Of a DNA stretch of 28,319 nucleotides, positions 16,552-24,620 are shown piece after piece. The notes under the pieces were generated by a model. That model was given only the letters and a program-made list of their open reading frames with translations. It was not told where the DNA came from and searched no databases. Within the stretch, counting starts at the first letter, position 1. Each line of letters opens with the position of its first letter. The DNA is from CAZOWL01 sp964583605 (GTDB lineage Bacteria > Pseudomonadota > Gammaproteobacteria > Chromatiales > Chromatiaceae). The translations under genes were made by a program, and so were the position numbers. Where the stretch lies: the NCBI GenBank assembly GCA_964583605.1, contig CAZOWL010000058.1, positions 1-28,319 on the forward strand, written 5' to 3'.

Positions 16552-16798
16552 TTGGGGAAGACTCCTCACCGTATGTATTCAGAGCACAAAAGGCTAGCAG
16601 AGCCGTCCTAAGGCGGCCAGCAGGAGCTGCTGGAGATCGCGAGCCTGGTCTCGTGGGTCCTGCGGCGAGTCGGTGTGCGCCCGCGGCCCGGCCGGGGCCG
16701 AAACAGGACCGATACCTTTTCTAATCAGCCGATTCGCGACTCCTGAGTGGGCCATTTCGAGCTAGAATGGGCAGGACTTGTCCTCTGCGGAGCAGGCT

Positions 16799-17587
16799 AT
16801 GGTAGATACAGGTCGACCCGCCGCCGTGGCGCTGGCCATCGTCGTCTGGGGCCTGGCGGGTGCGCTCTTCGGCGGTCTGTTCGCCGGACTGCACGAGGTG
16901 CTTGTCATCCTTGGCATCGAGGGTTGGCTGTTGCCGGTCATAGCGGCGACGATCGCGTCGATGACCACAGCAACCTTCTACGGGGCGATGCCTGTCGCGC
17001 TCGTCGGGGCCATGGCAGGCGTACTGGCCTCGATCGGCTACCTGTTGTTTGATGGTCGGAGTATCGACCTGGCGGCGATCACTGTCGTAGCGACCATCGC
17101 CGGCTTTGTCATTGGTGGCTTCTATGCATGGACGATCCGTGGCAATCCAAGGCCGTTGACCGGCACCTTCACCGGCGTCCTGGCCGGTCTCGGGTCCGGC
17201 GGCCTGCTGGCGCTGGGGCTCACGGTCTACGATGGCTCGCCCGGCATGTTCGTCCTAGCGGCGGGGGTTGTGGCCCTGGTTGGGACCCTGTATCAGATCA
17301 CCGAGCAGCCGATCGGTCGTACCATCGCCGGGGTGGTCCCGGTGGCGATCAGCGCCCCTCTCGTGGCAGGTCTGATCGCCAGTGTCGTCGGGGCGAGCAT
17401 CTGGCTGATGACCGGAACCACATCCGGGGCCCTCGATGCGGTGGCCCGCAGCGCCCTCGATCGCATCTTCGCCGAGATTCCGGATGGGGCGCTCGGCGGG
17501 TCCCTCGGCGGGGCAGTAACGGGCTTCATCCTCGAGCTGCTCGGCTTCCGTCTCGAAGACCGGCTGCAGGGCGAAGGCGAAGACTGA
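16799..17587 (+). CDS. Polytopic membrane protein of unknown function
   Basis: This 262-residue protein is rich in Gly, Ala, Val and Ile, with about seven or eight predicted transmembrane helices from residue 8 to about 255. Small-residue repeats such as GALFGGLFAGL, GVLAGLGSGGLLALGL and GGSLGGAVTG suggest tightly packed helices. The tail (RLEDRLQGEGED) is acidic and probably cytoplasmic. I do not recognise the family. GGAG lies six bases before the ATG at 16799, which I chose over a TTG at 16778. It is divergent from hisG and 128 bp ahead of the transglycosylase gene. Confidence 0.75.
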   Translation: MVDTGRPAAVALAIVVWGLAGALFGGLFAGLHEVLVILGIEGWLLPVIAATIASMTTATFYGAMPVALVGAMAGVLASIGYLLFDGRSIDLAAITVVATIAGFVIGGFYAWTIRGNPRPLTGTFTGVLAGLGSGGLLALGLTVYDGSPGMFVLAAGVVALVGTLYQITEQPIGRTIAGVVPVAISAPLVAGLIASVVGASIWLMTGTTSGALDAVARSALDRIFAEIPDGALGGSLGGAVTGFILELLGFRLEDRLQGEGED

Positions 17588-17715
17588 TGGATTGCGTGTG
17601 CTCGACAAAGACGGGCCGACATGCGGACGGGGCGCTGCCCTCTACGCGCGGCCAAGATGTAACGCAGCCTTCTCGAGCGCGATCTGGGGGCGACCTATAC
17701 GGGGGAGGGGCAGCC

Positions 17716-18513
17716 ATGAAACAGGCCCATCTTTTGGTGTTCATCGGGATGCTGGTCGCATTACCGTGCCCGGCCGCCGCGACCGCCCCGGCTGTTCAGG
17801 AGTCCGGGTCGCCGAAATCGGTAGGTCCGATATCAGACGGCTCAGAGGCGATCTCAGGCCGAGCGGAGCGGCCGCCGGACCGCTCGGTGGCGAGCAAGGC
17901 GCAGGTGCGGGCCCTAGTCGACCGGATCGCCGGGCAGCAGGGTGTCGAGCTGGCCTTGGCGCATGCGATTGTCGCTGCGGAATCCGCTTACGATGTGCAT
18001 GCCGTCTCGCGCGCAGGGGCCATCGGATTGATGCAGGTGATGCCGGCGACCGCGGCCGACTATGGCGTCACCGACCCCGAGCGGCTCTTCGACCCCGAGA
18101 CCAATGTGAAGACGGGCATGCGTCACCTCCGGCGACTACTCGGCAAGTACGATAACGACTACGGTCGCGTGATCATGGCCTATAACGCGGGCGAAGGTGT
18201 TGTCGACCGCACGAACAGCAATGTCACCTATCAGGAGACGCTCGATTACACGGTCGCTGTGATCCGCAATTATCGACGCAATGGCGGCACTCAGCCGACC
18301 GAGCAGGCCCTGCAAAAGGTCGCGACGCTGCGCCGAGCCACGAGCCGGGGGGATGCGCGGCGTCTTATGAAACGCTACCTGGACCCGGCTCTCTTATCGC
18401 TCAAGATCCGCCCGACGCTGCCATTGACCGTGCTCGATCCGGGGCTTCACCGCGTCGGCCCGGAGAGTCGGCCCATGTTCGAGCTGCGCCCGCTCGAGGA
18501 ACGGATTCGATGA
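17716..18513 (+). CDS. Lytic murein transglycosylase (SLT domain)
   Basis: The 265-residue exported protein cleaves peptidoglycan between MurNAc and GlcNAc to form anhydro ends. A signal peptide (MKQAHLLVFIGMLVALPCPA) is followed by a low-complexity linker, then an SLT domain at about residues 70-190. AIVAAESAYDVHAVSRAGA holds the catalytic Glu, followed by IGLMQVMPATA, the glycine-tyrosine region and IMAYNAGEG. After the domain there is a basic tail (about residues 190-265) of unknown role. The ATG at 17716 has a GGGGAGGGG ribosome site. A frame continues upstream but overlaps the previous gene and lacks a signal peptide. Confidence 0.9.
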   Translation: MKQAHLLVFIGMLVALPCPAAATAPAVQESGSPKSVGPISDGSEAISGRAERPPDRSVASKAQVRALVDRIAGQQGVELALAHAIVAAESAYDVHAVSRAGAIGLMQVMPATAADYGVTDPERLFDPETNVKTGMRHLRRLLGKYDNDYGRVIMAYNAGEGVVDRTNSNVTYQETLDYTVAVIRNYRRNGGTQPTEQALQKVATLRRATSRGDARRLMKRYLDPALLSLKIRPTLPLTVLDPGLHRVGPESRPMFELRPLEERIR

Positions 18514-18791
18514 CCGTCGCGGGGTCATCTTCGCAGCCGTCGGATTGGCTCACGGAGCTCGAGATCACAATCTTGGGGCAGACCGCTGCCGCCTCCGCAT
18601 AGACTCGCCACGGATGGGTTTCGGGCAAGCGAGACGCCGAGCCGCCCTACCTAGTACCCTGTTTCACCTTATCTTGCGTTCTCAGCGGGGCGCGAAGGGG
18701 TCAGATGCAAGACGCGTGGGCGCAGGAGTCGACACGCGCTAGGTCGGCTTTAGCGGCTGAATGGCGGTTTCTCTTTCACAGCTAAACGCTC

Positions 18792-20255
18792 ATGTACCCA
18801 TCTCGCCATAAGATCGGCTTCAGAAACATGCGCTGGCGATTGATTTGTCTCGCCCTGCTGCTTCCAGGGACGGTGGTTGCCGACGAAACACTACAGGCGC
18901 GACCCGCCAATATTGAGCTACCCAATATCGTACTGATCATCTCCGACGATCAATCCTGGACTGATTACAGTTTCATGGGGCACGACGTGATCGAGACCCC
19001 CTCCATCGACAGGCTCGCTAGCGAGGGTGCGGTCTTTACTCGAGGCTATGTGCCGACCAGTCTCTGCCGGCCCTCGCTGGCCACCATAATCACCGGCCTC
19101 TATCCGCATCAACATGGCGTGACCGGGAACGACCCGACGGCCAGTAAACAAGGTCGCGCCGGGTGGAAGGAGGCAAATGAAGCGCTGATTGAAAACGGTG
19201 TTGCCTCTAATCCAACGATTCCACGCGAGCTCGCCAAGCTCGGCTATGTCAGCCATCAGAGCGGCAAGTGGTGGGAAGGCAATTATGCCAACGGCGGCTT
19301 TACCGAGGGCATGACTCATGGCGACCCGGCCCGCGGCGGCCGCCACGGCGACGTTGGGTTGAAGATCGGACGCGACGTTATGGATCCAGTCACCAACTTC
19401 ATCGACAAGGCGATTGGCGAGGGCAAGCCGTTCTTCGTGTGGTACGCTCCGTTCCTGCCCCACACGCCGCACAATCCGCCGCAGCAAATCCTGCAGAAGT
19501 ATCAAGCAAAAGGCCGCGATCCGGCATTGGCCAAGTACTACGCGATGGTTGAGTGGTTCGACGAAACGTGCGGCCAGCTGCTCGACCACCTCGATCAAGC
19601 TGGAGTCGCCGATAATACGATCGTGCTCTACGTGACCGACAACGGTTGGATTCAAAAGACCGAGGACACTGAGCTCCCGACAGGCTGGAATCAATCGTTC
19701 GCACCACGCAGCAAGCGAGCGCCGCAAGACGGCGGCGTGCGCACACCAATCATCATCCGCTGGCCAAACCACGTGAAGCCAGGCAAACGACAGGAGTTAG
19801 CCAGCAGCATCGACCTGATGCCGACGATCCTCAATGCAGTTGGCCTGGAACCGACTGACAAGATGCAAGGCATAGACCTGATCGCAGTCGCCGCCATGGA
19901 AGGCCCCCAGCGAGAAGCAGTCTATGGTGAAATCTTCCGGCACGATATTCCGGACCTACACGATCCGAGCGCAGGGCTGTACTTCCGTTGGATTGTCGAC
20001 GGAGACTGGAAACTGATTTTGCCAACGGAGAAAGTGAAGACTTCAGCGTATGCGTGGAACGCGGAAGACAAAGCGGTGCAGCTATACCACATTGCAGTCG
20101 ACCCCCACGAGCAGAAGAACCTGGCTGAGGAGAAGCTGGAGAAGGTCGAGGAATTGACCAAGAAGCTAGATGCCTGGTGGGCTGCGACGTCCTATCGGCC
20201 AAATCGAGACTTCGTCGAGCGGTTCTGGAAATTCTTCAAAGCGCACCCGCTCTAA
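18792..20255 (+). CDS. Secreted sulfatase (alkaline phosphatase superfamily, S1-like)
   Basis: This 487-residue protein is predicted to hydrolyse sulfate esters in the periplasm or outside the cell. A signal peptide lies at about residues 13-30 (MRWRLICLALLLPGTVVA-DE). The real start may be that ATG at 18828 rather than 18792, as neither has a strong ribosome site. Metal ligands are suggested by VLIISDDQSWTD near residue 50 and VTDNGW near 280. The nucleophile signature is TSLCRPSLATIITGLYPHQHG, where C92 would be converted to formylglycine. The usual CxPxR has Leu at the Arg position (L96). HTPHNPP and GKWWEGNY segments also fit the family. The gene is less GC-rich than its neighbours and has no local sulfatase-maturating enzyme, suggesting transfer. 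A related hydrolase specificity cannot be excluded. Confidence 0.85.
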   Translation: MYPSRHKIGFRNMRWRLICLALLLPGTVVADETLQARPANIELPNIVLIISDDQSWTDYSFMGHDVIETPSIDRLASEGAVFTRGYVPTSLCRPSLATIITGLYPHQHGVTGNDPTASKQGRAGWKEANEALIENGVASNPTIPRELAKLGYVSHQSGKWWEGNYANGGFTEGMTHGDPARGGRHGDVGLKIGRDVMDPVTNFIDKAIGEGKPFFVWYAPFLPHTPHNPPQQILQKYQAKGRDPALAKYYAMVEWFDETCGQLLDHLDQAGVADNTIVLYVTDNGWIQKTEDTELPTGWNQSFAPRSKRAPQDGGVRTPIIIRWPNHVKPGKRQELASSIDLMPTILNAVGLEPTDKMQGIDLIAVAAMEGPQREAVYGEIFRHDIPDLHDPSAGLYFRWIVDGDWKLILPTEKVKTSAYAWNAEDKAVQLYHIAVDPHEQKNLAEEKLEKVEELTKKLDAWWAATSYRPNRDFVERFWKFFKAHPL

Positions 20256-20631
20256 GTTCTTAAATTGTCTACCTTGACGCTTTCGGCGCCTTCAAGTGCG
20301 CCTGAGATCTTGGGGATCTAGACATGATGCGTCTCAGCAAGCGCAGGACTACGAAGGCAGCTCAAGTATCGCCGCCTAAGCTGAGGATCCCGGCCACAAG
20401 CCCGGCGACAACAGAAGGATCGGAAGCTGCCTTGGTGTCACACTTGGACAGGACAGGACCGCGTGGAGTGACCCCATCTAGACCAGTAAATACGGCGGCC
20501 TTGTAAGCGGCTAGCGCACGCTGTTTCGGCGTTCGAGGTCGCGCAGTTGGGCCTCGCTGACGCTCAGGAACCTTGCCAGTCTCAGCGGACTTGTCTCTTG
20601 GGGGCCCTGCAGAGCTCCGCGCGAGGGGCGC
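20256..20631. other. Non-coding or decayed stretch without a supportable gene
   Basis: Short open frames exist on both strands (20324-20506 plus; the tail of a minus-strand frame), but none has a ribosome site or a recognisable family. It lies between the sulfatase gene and the DUF29 remnant and is probably decayed DNA. The minus-strand frame here continues out of the DUF29 remnant and carries no DUF29-like residues. Confidence 0.5.
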
Positions 20632-20896
20632 GCCTTCCTCATCATGATCGACCGTCGGCCAATAGGTATCGTCGATGAGCTGGTCCAGCGAGCAGAGGAG
20701 CGCGACAGGAGAACGGTCAGGGTCGAGACCGGTTTCCCGAATGGCCAAATCACGCCCATCGTCCCAAGCCGACTCCAAGACCTCGCTCAAGACCGCTGGA
20801 CTCTTCAGCCCAGGATTCTTGCGCAAATTTGGTGCGCAGGGCTTTAGCCTGCTCTTGGGTCCGAGTGAAGAAATCCTGATCGTAGTGCGTCGACAC
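20632..20896 (-). pseudogene. DUF29 family protein, internally deleted remnant
   Basis: DUF29 proteins are common in cyanobacteria and purple bacteria, with no known role. A GTG at 20896 with GAGGTGG upstream starts a frame reading STHYDQDFFTRTQEQAKAL, the typical DUF29 N-terminus. After about 25 residues the match stops. In another frame it resumes as NPGLKSPAVLSEVLESAW, then RETGLDPD and SLDQLIDDTYWPTV, the DUF29 C-terminus. The middle of about 80-90 residues (the EEIExLG and HLLKW region) is missing and the two ends are out of frame. This is a deletion-made pseudogene. Confidence 0.75.
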
Positions 20897-20936
20897 TCTT
20901 ATCCACCTCGATCACGGCAGTGACTGCTACCTGATT

Positions 20937-21011
20937 ACCGGTTTTGGGATCACCAATTTCGGGACCACCGGTTTCGGGAGCACTGATTTTGGGATCACTG
21001 ATCTGGGCAAA
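20937..21011. repeat. 15-bp imperfect tandem repeat, five units
   Basis: Units read ACCGGTTTTGGGATC, ACCAATTTCGGGACC, ACCGGTTTCGGGAGC, ACTGATTTTGGGATC and a decayed ACTGATCTGGGCAAA. On the minus strand one frame would give a five-residue pattern (for example TGGPE, IGDPK). The array covers the last codons and stop of the L,D-transpeptidase-like gene and runs toward the DUF29 remnant. Confidence 0.85.
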
Positions 21012-21978
21012 GCGGCATTGGGGAGCGCCGAGGCGCGGGATGTTTGCGCTCGTATTGCGCGATCCTCGGCCCGAGGCGGTCCTTCGGCCAATATGTCGGA
21101 GCGCCGATCTCTTTTAAGCAGGACGCATTCCAGTACAGACCCGCCCGCGATAAGGACCGGCCGGCCGCCACCGCTCGCGCGACGGCGTCGATGTCGGCTG
21201 CCTCGGGATAGATGTACAGCGTGGTCGGATCCTCAAACGTGATCTCAACGATCTCCCGGGCGTCCGACGGCGACCAGCTGGTGCAGCCGTTGCTGCGGCC
21301 GCCAGAGTAGTCCACCAGCCTTCCCAGCGGGACGTAACCTTTGGCGTTCGCGTAAGGGCTGCCGGGTTCCCGCAGCAGACAGGCATCCTTGATCAAGACC
21401 GCCGCATGGCCCCCGATAGCGCGCTGTTCGGCGTTCGCGGTCTCGCCTTCGCCGTCGAACGGAACGAAGGGGCGCATCAGCTCCGCTTTCCGGTTCGCCG
21501 AGACCCGGTAGTAGCCCTTGAACGACGTCCTCGTCTCGCCGGTCACATAGACTCCGCCGGCCGTCAGTCCCGAGCCCAACGCATTGCTGAAATGCTGCGC
21601 GCAGCGTCTTCCGTTCCGGAAATCCGCGATGTCTTTCAACGTACGACCGCCGCCATGGCCCGACGAGACCGCGCGAAACGACCGCTCGGCTTCACAGATG
21701 ATATAGAATCGCCGCCCCAGTCCGCCATCGCGTAACGTGTGCGGACGCGTCGCGTCCATGGCCAAGTAGCAAGGGTTCCGAACGGTACCTTCGCCCACTT
21801 TGCGCAGGTAGAGCGCACGCGCCCTTTGCAGGACCAGCGACGCGATTTGCCCCTCTCCTTCTCCGACATGGATTGCCAGCCAGGTCGGGATGCCCGATGG
21901 TTGCCCCGCGGCAGAGGATCGCGGCACCGCCGACAAGGCGATCAGGGTGACGAGGGTGATCAGGAAGGTATTGGTCAT
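20995..21978 (-). CDS. Exported L,D-transpeptidase-like protein (YkuD_2 type)
   Basis: This protein probably acts on peptidoglycan in the periplasm. From the ATG at 21978 it has 327 residues: a signal peptide (MTNTFLITLVTLIALSAVP), then a catalytic-like region where GGHAAVLIKD and YSGGRSNGCTSWSP carry a His and a Cys in the SxGC arrangement of YkuD_2 domains. The C-terminus (about 280-327) adds LKEIGAPTYWPKDRLGPR and a basic tail. An open frame extends to 22152 but that part is basic and not signal-like. No clear ribosome site is visible. The last codons are in a 15-bp tandem repeat. It may cross-link or trim murein; exact activity is unknown. Confidence 0.75.
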   Translation of the reverse strand: MTNTFLITLVTLIALSAVPRSSAAGQPSGIPTWLAIHVGEGEGQIASLVLQRARALYLRKVGEGTVRNPCYLAMDATRPHTLRDGGLGRRFYIICEAERSFRAVSSGHGGGRTLKDIADFRNGRRCAQHFSNALGSGLTAGGVYVTGETRTSFKGYYRVSANRKAELMRPFVPFDGEGETANAEQRAIGGHAAVLIKDACLLREPGSPYANAKGYVPLGRLVDYSGGRSNGCTSWSPSDAREIVEITFEDPTTLYIYPEAADIDAVARAVAAGRSLSRAGLYWNASCLKEIGAPTYWPKDRLGPRIAQYERKHPAPRRSPMPLCPDQ

Positions 21979-22229
21979 GACTGCGGCGGTTGCACGACGC
22001 ACCGCTGTAGCGTGGAACGGGGAGCGGGTCGACCGGCGTGGCGGCTGGCATCGATGGCGGATCACCCCGCCGGCATCCGCCCTGCCGGAGGGGATTAGGA
22101 TCGAGGCGTTGAAGACAACGACGCTCTTCACGAAGACTAATCTCACTGACATGCCTCACATAGGTTCGACATCGCACTTCGCGCCACCTCTGTACCGAAT
22201 AGCGGAAGAGGTCGGGCAGGCCGGTAGGG

Positions 22230-22606
22230 TTAGAGGGCGGGCTCCCAGATGTGCGCCAATGGGAGCGCGAGGCCGGGCAGCAGATCGGCGTCGCTGATCG
22301 CCTCGGGCGCATCCAGCCGCTCCGGCTCGGCATCCTGGGCGTAGCGCCACACCCGGCGCTGGTCGGGCAGGATCAGCCAGCCGAGCCGGGCGCCATGATC
22401 TCCAAGTCTCCGTGGGCGTTGCGCTCGATGCGCAGATCCCGATTGGCCGCGCAAAAGGCGAACAGCAGATCGTCGTCCAGCCGCATCGCCCGCGGTATGA
22501 CGAGGTCGATGCGCCCCGAGAAGGGTGCAGCCGCTAGGCCCGTAAACTGAATCATGGTTGCCCAAGTCTTCACCAAATCAAGCCGATTCTCGATGTCGCC
22601 AGCCAT
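22230..22606 (-). pseudogene. Uma2 family endonuclease (DUF820), internally deleted remnant
   Basis: Uma2 proteins are PD-(D/E)XK-like nucleases of about 190 residues, abundant in cyanobacteria and purple bacteria. The frame from 22606 reads AMRLDDDLLFAFCAANRD then LRIERNAHGDLEIMAP, the Uma2 N-terminus, and stops. A second frame, which resumes at the same point, reads RLGWLILPDQRRVWRY, then DADLLPGLALPLAHIW, the C-terminus. About 90 residues with the catalytic acidic and lysine residues are missing at the joint near 22400. The gene is inactive. Confidence 0.8.
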
Positions 22607-22811
22607 GCCTGCCGGTAGCCTCCGCGCGATCTAGCTTGCCACGCTGGGCACAACGTCAGTATAGAGTACCCATTCCGCGGACGGCAGTCGGTACCTCTCC
22701 GTGTCGAGCCGGCTCACCTTTCCCTTCGGCCAGCTCGCCCCGCTCGCGAACACCACGGTGAGCAGCTGGTCCTCACGTCCCGCCGGGCGCGGGCCGGACC
22801 GAAGAGCTCGT

Positions 22812-22835
22812 CCACAGGCCCACAGGTCCACAGGC
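22812..22835. repeat. 8-bp tandem repeat (three units)
   Basis: CCACAGGC, CCACAGGT and CCACAGGC lie in tandem, about 75 bp upstream of the znuA start and about 27 bp from the candidate Zur operator. The array is short and may be a chance slippage product. Confidence 0.5.
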
Positions 22836-22861
22836 CAGGCAAGCGGCGCTTCCAATAAAGG

Positions 22862-22879
22862 TGTTATATCGTTACGATT
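22862..22879 (+). promoter_or_regulatory. Candidate Zur operator upstream of znuA
   Basis: TGTTATATCGTTACGATT resembles the gammaproteobacterial Zur operator (TGTTATA-N-TATAACA type): the left half is exact, the right half partial. It includes a perfect palindrome ATCGT-T-ACGAT, and ATATCG/CGATAT form a second inverted repeat around it (22866-22885). It lies 31 bp before the znuA start codon, where repressor binding would block transcription. The gene after znuA is zur itself. Confidence 0.55.
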
Positions 22880-22910
22880 CGATATTTCGCTGACCGCGGG
22901 AGCGACCAAG

Positions 22911-23873
22911 ATGCTGACGAGTCTGCTGTTGAGCGCACTGCTGACCCTCCTGAGCATAACGGGCGCGCGTGCCGCCACGTCGGATCAGCCGCTGACGGTC
23001 TTTGCGAGCGTGCTGCCGATCCAGACCTTCGTCGAGCGGGTCGGCGGGGAGCGGGTCGATGCCCGCGTCATGGTGCTGCCCGGACAGAGTCCGCATACCT
23101 ACGATCCGACACCGGCGCAGGTCGCTGCGCTGGCGAAGACCGACCTCTATGTGCGCGTCGGCGTGCCGTTCGAGGAGGCCTGGATGCCGCGCATCCGCTC
23201 CGCGAGCCCGGACATGGCCATCCTCGACCTGCGCGACGGGCTGCCGATGCGTAAGATCGAGGCCCATGACCACGAGGAACAGGCCGATGAACCGCACAAT
23301 GCGCACGAGACGGAGCATGCTCATGATATGGACGCTGAAGCATACGCGCATCCCGACAGCATGGACCCACACATCTGGACCAGCCCGCCCCTCGTGCGCC
23401 GGATGGTCGGGGCGATCCGCGACCGGCTGAGTGCTTTGGACCCTAGCGGCGCCGACATTTATGCGGCCAACCAGGCAGCCTTCGATGCCGAGCTTGCGGC
23501 GCTGGACGCAGACCTCAAAGCGATCCTGGAGGACCTGGACCAGCGTCGCTTTCTGGTCTACCACCCGGCGTGGGGCTATTTTGCAGACACTTACGGGCTC
23601 GAGCAGATCCCGATCGAGCGCGAGGGCAAATCCCCGGGTCCGCGCCGCCTAGATGCCCTGATCCGCCAGGCGCGCGAGAGGGACACTCAGATGATCTTCG
23701 TGCAGCCGCAGTTCGATCGGCGCGCCGCGCAGCAGGTCGCGCGCGCCATCGGCGGACGGGTCGAGACGGCCGACCCGCTCGCCGCTGACTACGCCGAGAA
23801 CCTGCGTCGCTTCGCTCGCCTGATCGTCGGCGCCAACGCACGCGCCGATGAGTCCGAGCGGGTCAAGCCCTAG
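22911..23873 (+). CDS. znuA: Zinc ABC transporter substrate-binding protein
   Basis: ZnuA captures zinc in the periplasm and hands it to the ZnuB/ZnuC permease. A signal peptide (MLTSLLLSALLTLLSITGARA) is followed by a cluster A-I metal-binding protein: VFASVLPIQTFVERVGG, GQSPHTYDPTPAQV (first metal-binding His), a His/Asp/Glu-rich loop at about residues 118-142, DPHIWTSP (second His), and FLVYHPAWGYFADTYGL (third His). The C-terminal half is normal; total length is 320. The ATG at 22911 has GGGAG eight bases upstream. zur follows within 18 bp. No znuB or znuC is found in this window, which is unusual for a functional importer. Confidence 0.92.
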   Translation: MLTSLLLSALLTLLSITGARAATSDQPLTVFASVLPIQTFVERVGGERVDARVMVLPGQSPHTYDPTPAQVAALAKTDLYVRVGVPFEEAWMPRIRSASPDMAILDLRDGLPMRKIEAHDHEEQADEPHNAHETEHAHDMDAEAYAHPDSMDPHIWTSPPLVRRMVGAIRDRLSALDPSGADIYAANQAAFDAELAALDADLKAILEDLDQRRFLVYHPAWGYFADTYGLEQIPIEREGKSPGPRRLDALIRQARERDTQMIFVQPQFDRRAAQQVARAIGGRVETADPLAADYAENLRRFARLIVGANARADESERVKP

Positions 23874-23891
23874 CCGATCATGAGGCCCACG

Positions 23892-24347
23892 ATGGACGAA
23901 GACACCCTGCAGCGCGCGTTGACGAAGGCCGAGGCGCTCTGCGCCGACCGCGGCGTGCGCCTCACGCGGCAGCGCCGGAAGATACTCGAGCTTGTCTGCC
24001 GGGCCGGCCGGCCGGTCGGCGCCTACGAGCTGCTGGCACAGCTCGGGGACAGTGCGCGAGCGGCACCACCGACCGTCTATCGGGCACTGGATTTCCTGCT
24101 TGAGCAGCGGCTGGTGCACAAGATCGAGACGCTGCATGCCTTCGTCGGCTGCACCCATCCCGAGCATCCTCACGTCTGCCAGTTTCTCATCTGCCATGAT
24201 TGCGGCCGCGTCGAGGAGGCCGAGAGCGCCGCTGTCGCCGGCAGCCTGCGTTCGCTCGCGAAGGACTCCGGCTTCCAGCCGCGCCGATCGGTCGTCGAAG
24301 TCATCGGGACCTGCGCACAGTGTGCACCCTCGTCGAGCCCGGTGTAA
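23892..24347 (+). CDS. zur: Fur-family zinc uptake regulator Zur
   Basis: Zur binds zinc and represses zinc uptake genes. The winged-helix N-terminus includes RLTRQRRKILELVCRAGRPV and PPTVYRALDFLLEQRLVHKI. The metal- and dimer-forming half has THPEHPHVCQFLICHDCG and a terminal CAQC, giving the two CxxC pairs of the structural zinc site. I chose the ATG at 23892 because GAGG lies six bases upstream. An ATG at 23880 is possible. The co-directional znuA is just upstream. The last 47 bp overlap the tail of a truncated DUF3299 gene on the other strand. Confidence 0.9.
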   Translation: MDEDTLQRALTKAEALCADRGVRLTRQRRKILELVCRAGRPVGAYELLAQLGDSARAAPPTVYRALDFLLEQRLVHKIETLHAFVGCTHPEHPHVCQFLICHDCGRVEEAESAAVAGSLRSLAKDSGFQPRRSVVEVIGTCAQCAPSSSPV

Positions 24348-24555
24348 CGGCCGTGACGACGAAACCGGGCAGCTTCACCCGTTTACCGTCGAGCTCCTCT
24401 ACCACGGGTGAATTCCTCCACAGCGCCTGAAGCTCATCCGTGAGCTCTTGGGCACGCGCATCGTCGCCCTCGAAGGCGGCCGCGTTGCGCTGGGCCACTA
24501 TCGTGAGAGGCTGCCAACCGTCCGGAATCAGGGCATTCCATTCCAGCTCAGTCAC
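24301..24555 (-). pseudogene. DUF3299 protein, 3'-truncated remnant
   Basis: DUF3299 proteins are exported and occur in Zur-controlled operons beside zrgA-like genes. The frame from a GTG at 24555 reads LEWNALIPDGWQPL and later VVEELDGKRVKLPGFVV, a good match to the family N-terminal half. Right after FVV the expected PL and the C-terminal GACIHVPPPP signature are absent. The frame instead runs antisense into the last codons of zur and stops. No signal peptide is visible. The joint probably records a deletion. Confidence 0.7.
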
Positions 24556-24620
24556 GGCGTCGGACAGAGGTTGATGTCATCGAGCCACCGCGGGAATGAG
24601 GCAATTCGCGGGAAATCGCT

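Noticed and set aside
16680..16730. GGCCC/GGGCC hairpin before CTTTT upstream of the polytopic membrane protein gene
   Set aside because: The stem is short and the T run is too distant and short for an intrinsic terminator. It lies between divergent genes, where a terminator is not expected.
20324..20506. 60-codon plus-strand frame after the sulfatase gene
   Set aside because: No ribosome site or recognisable domain; it is opposite another uninformative frame in a decayed interval.
20937..21011. Possibility that the 15-bp array is a CRISPR
   Set aside because: Units are contiguous with no spacers, and there are no cas genes.
22631..22978. Minus-strand frame of 115 codons ending EWVLYTDVVPSVAS
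   Set aside because: The C-terminal 40 residues look protein-like, but I cannot assign a family. It crosses the znuA promoter and signal peptide region, so at most it is a gene fragment.
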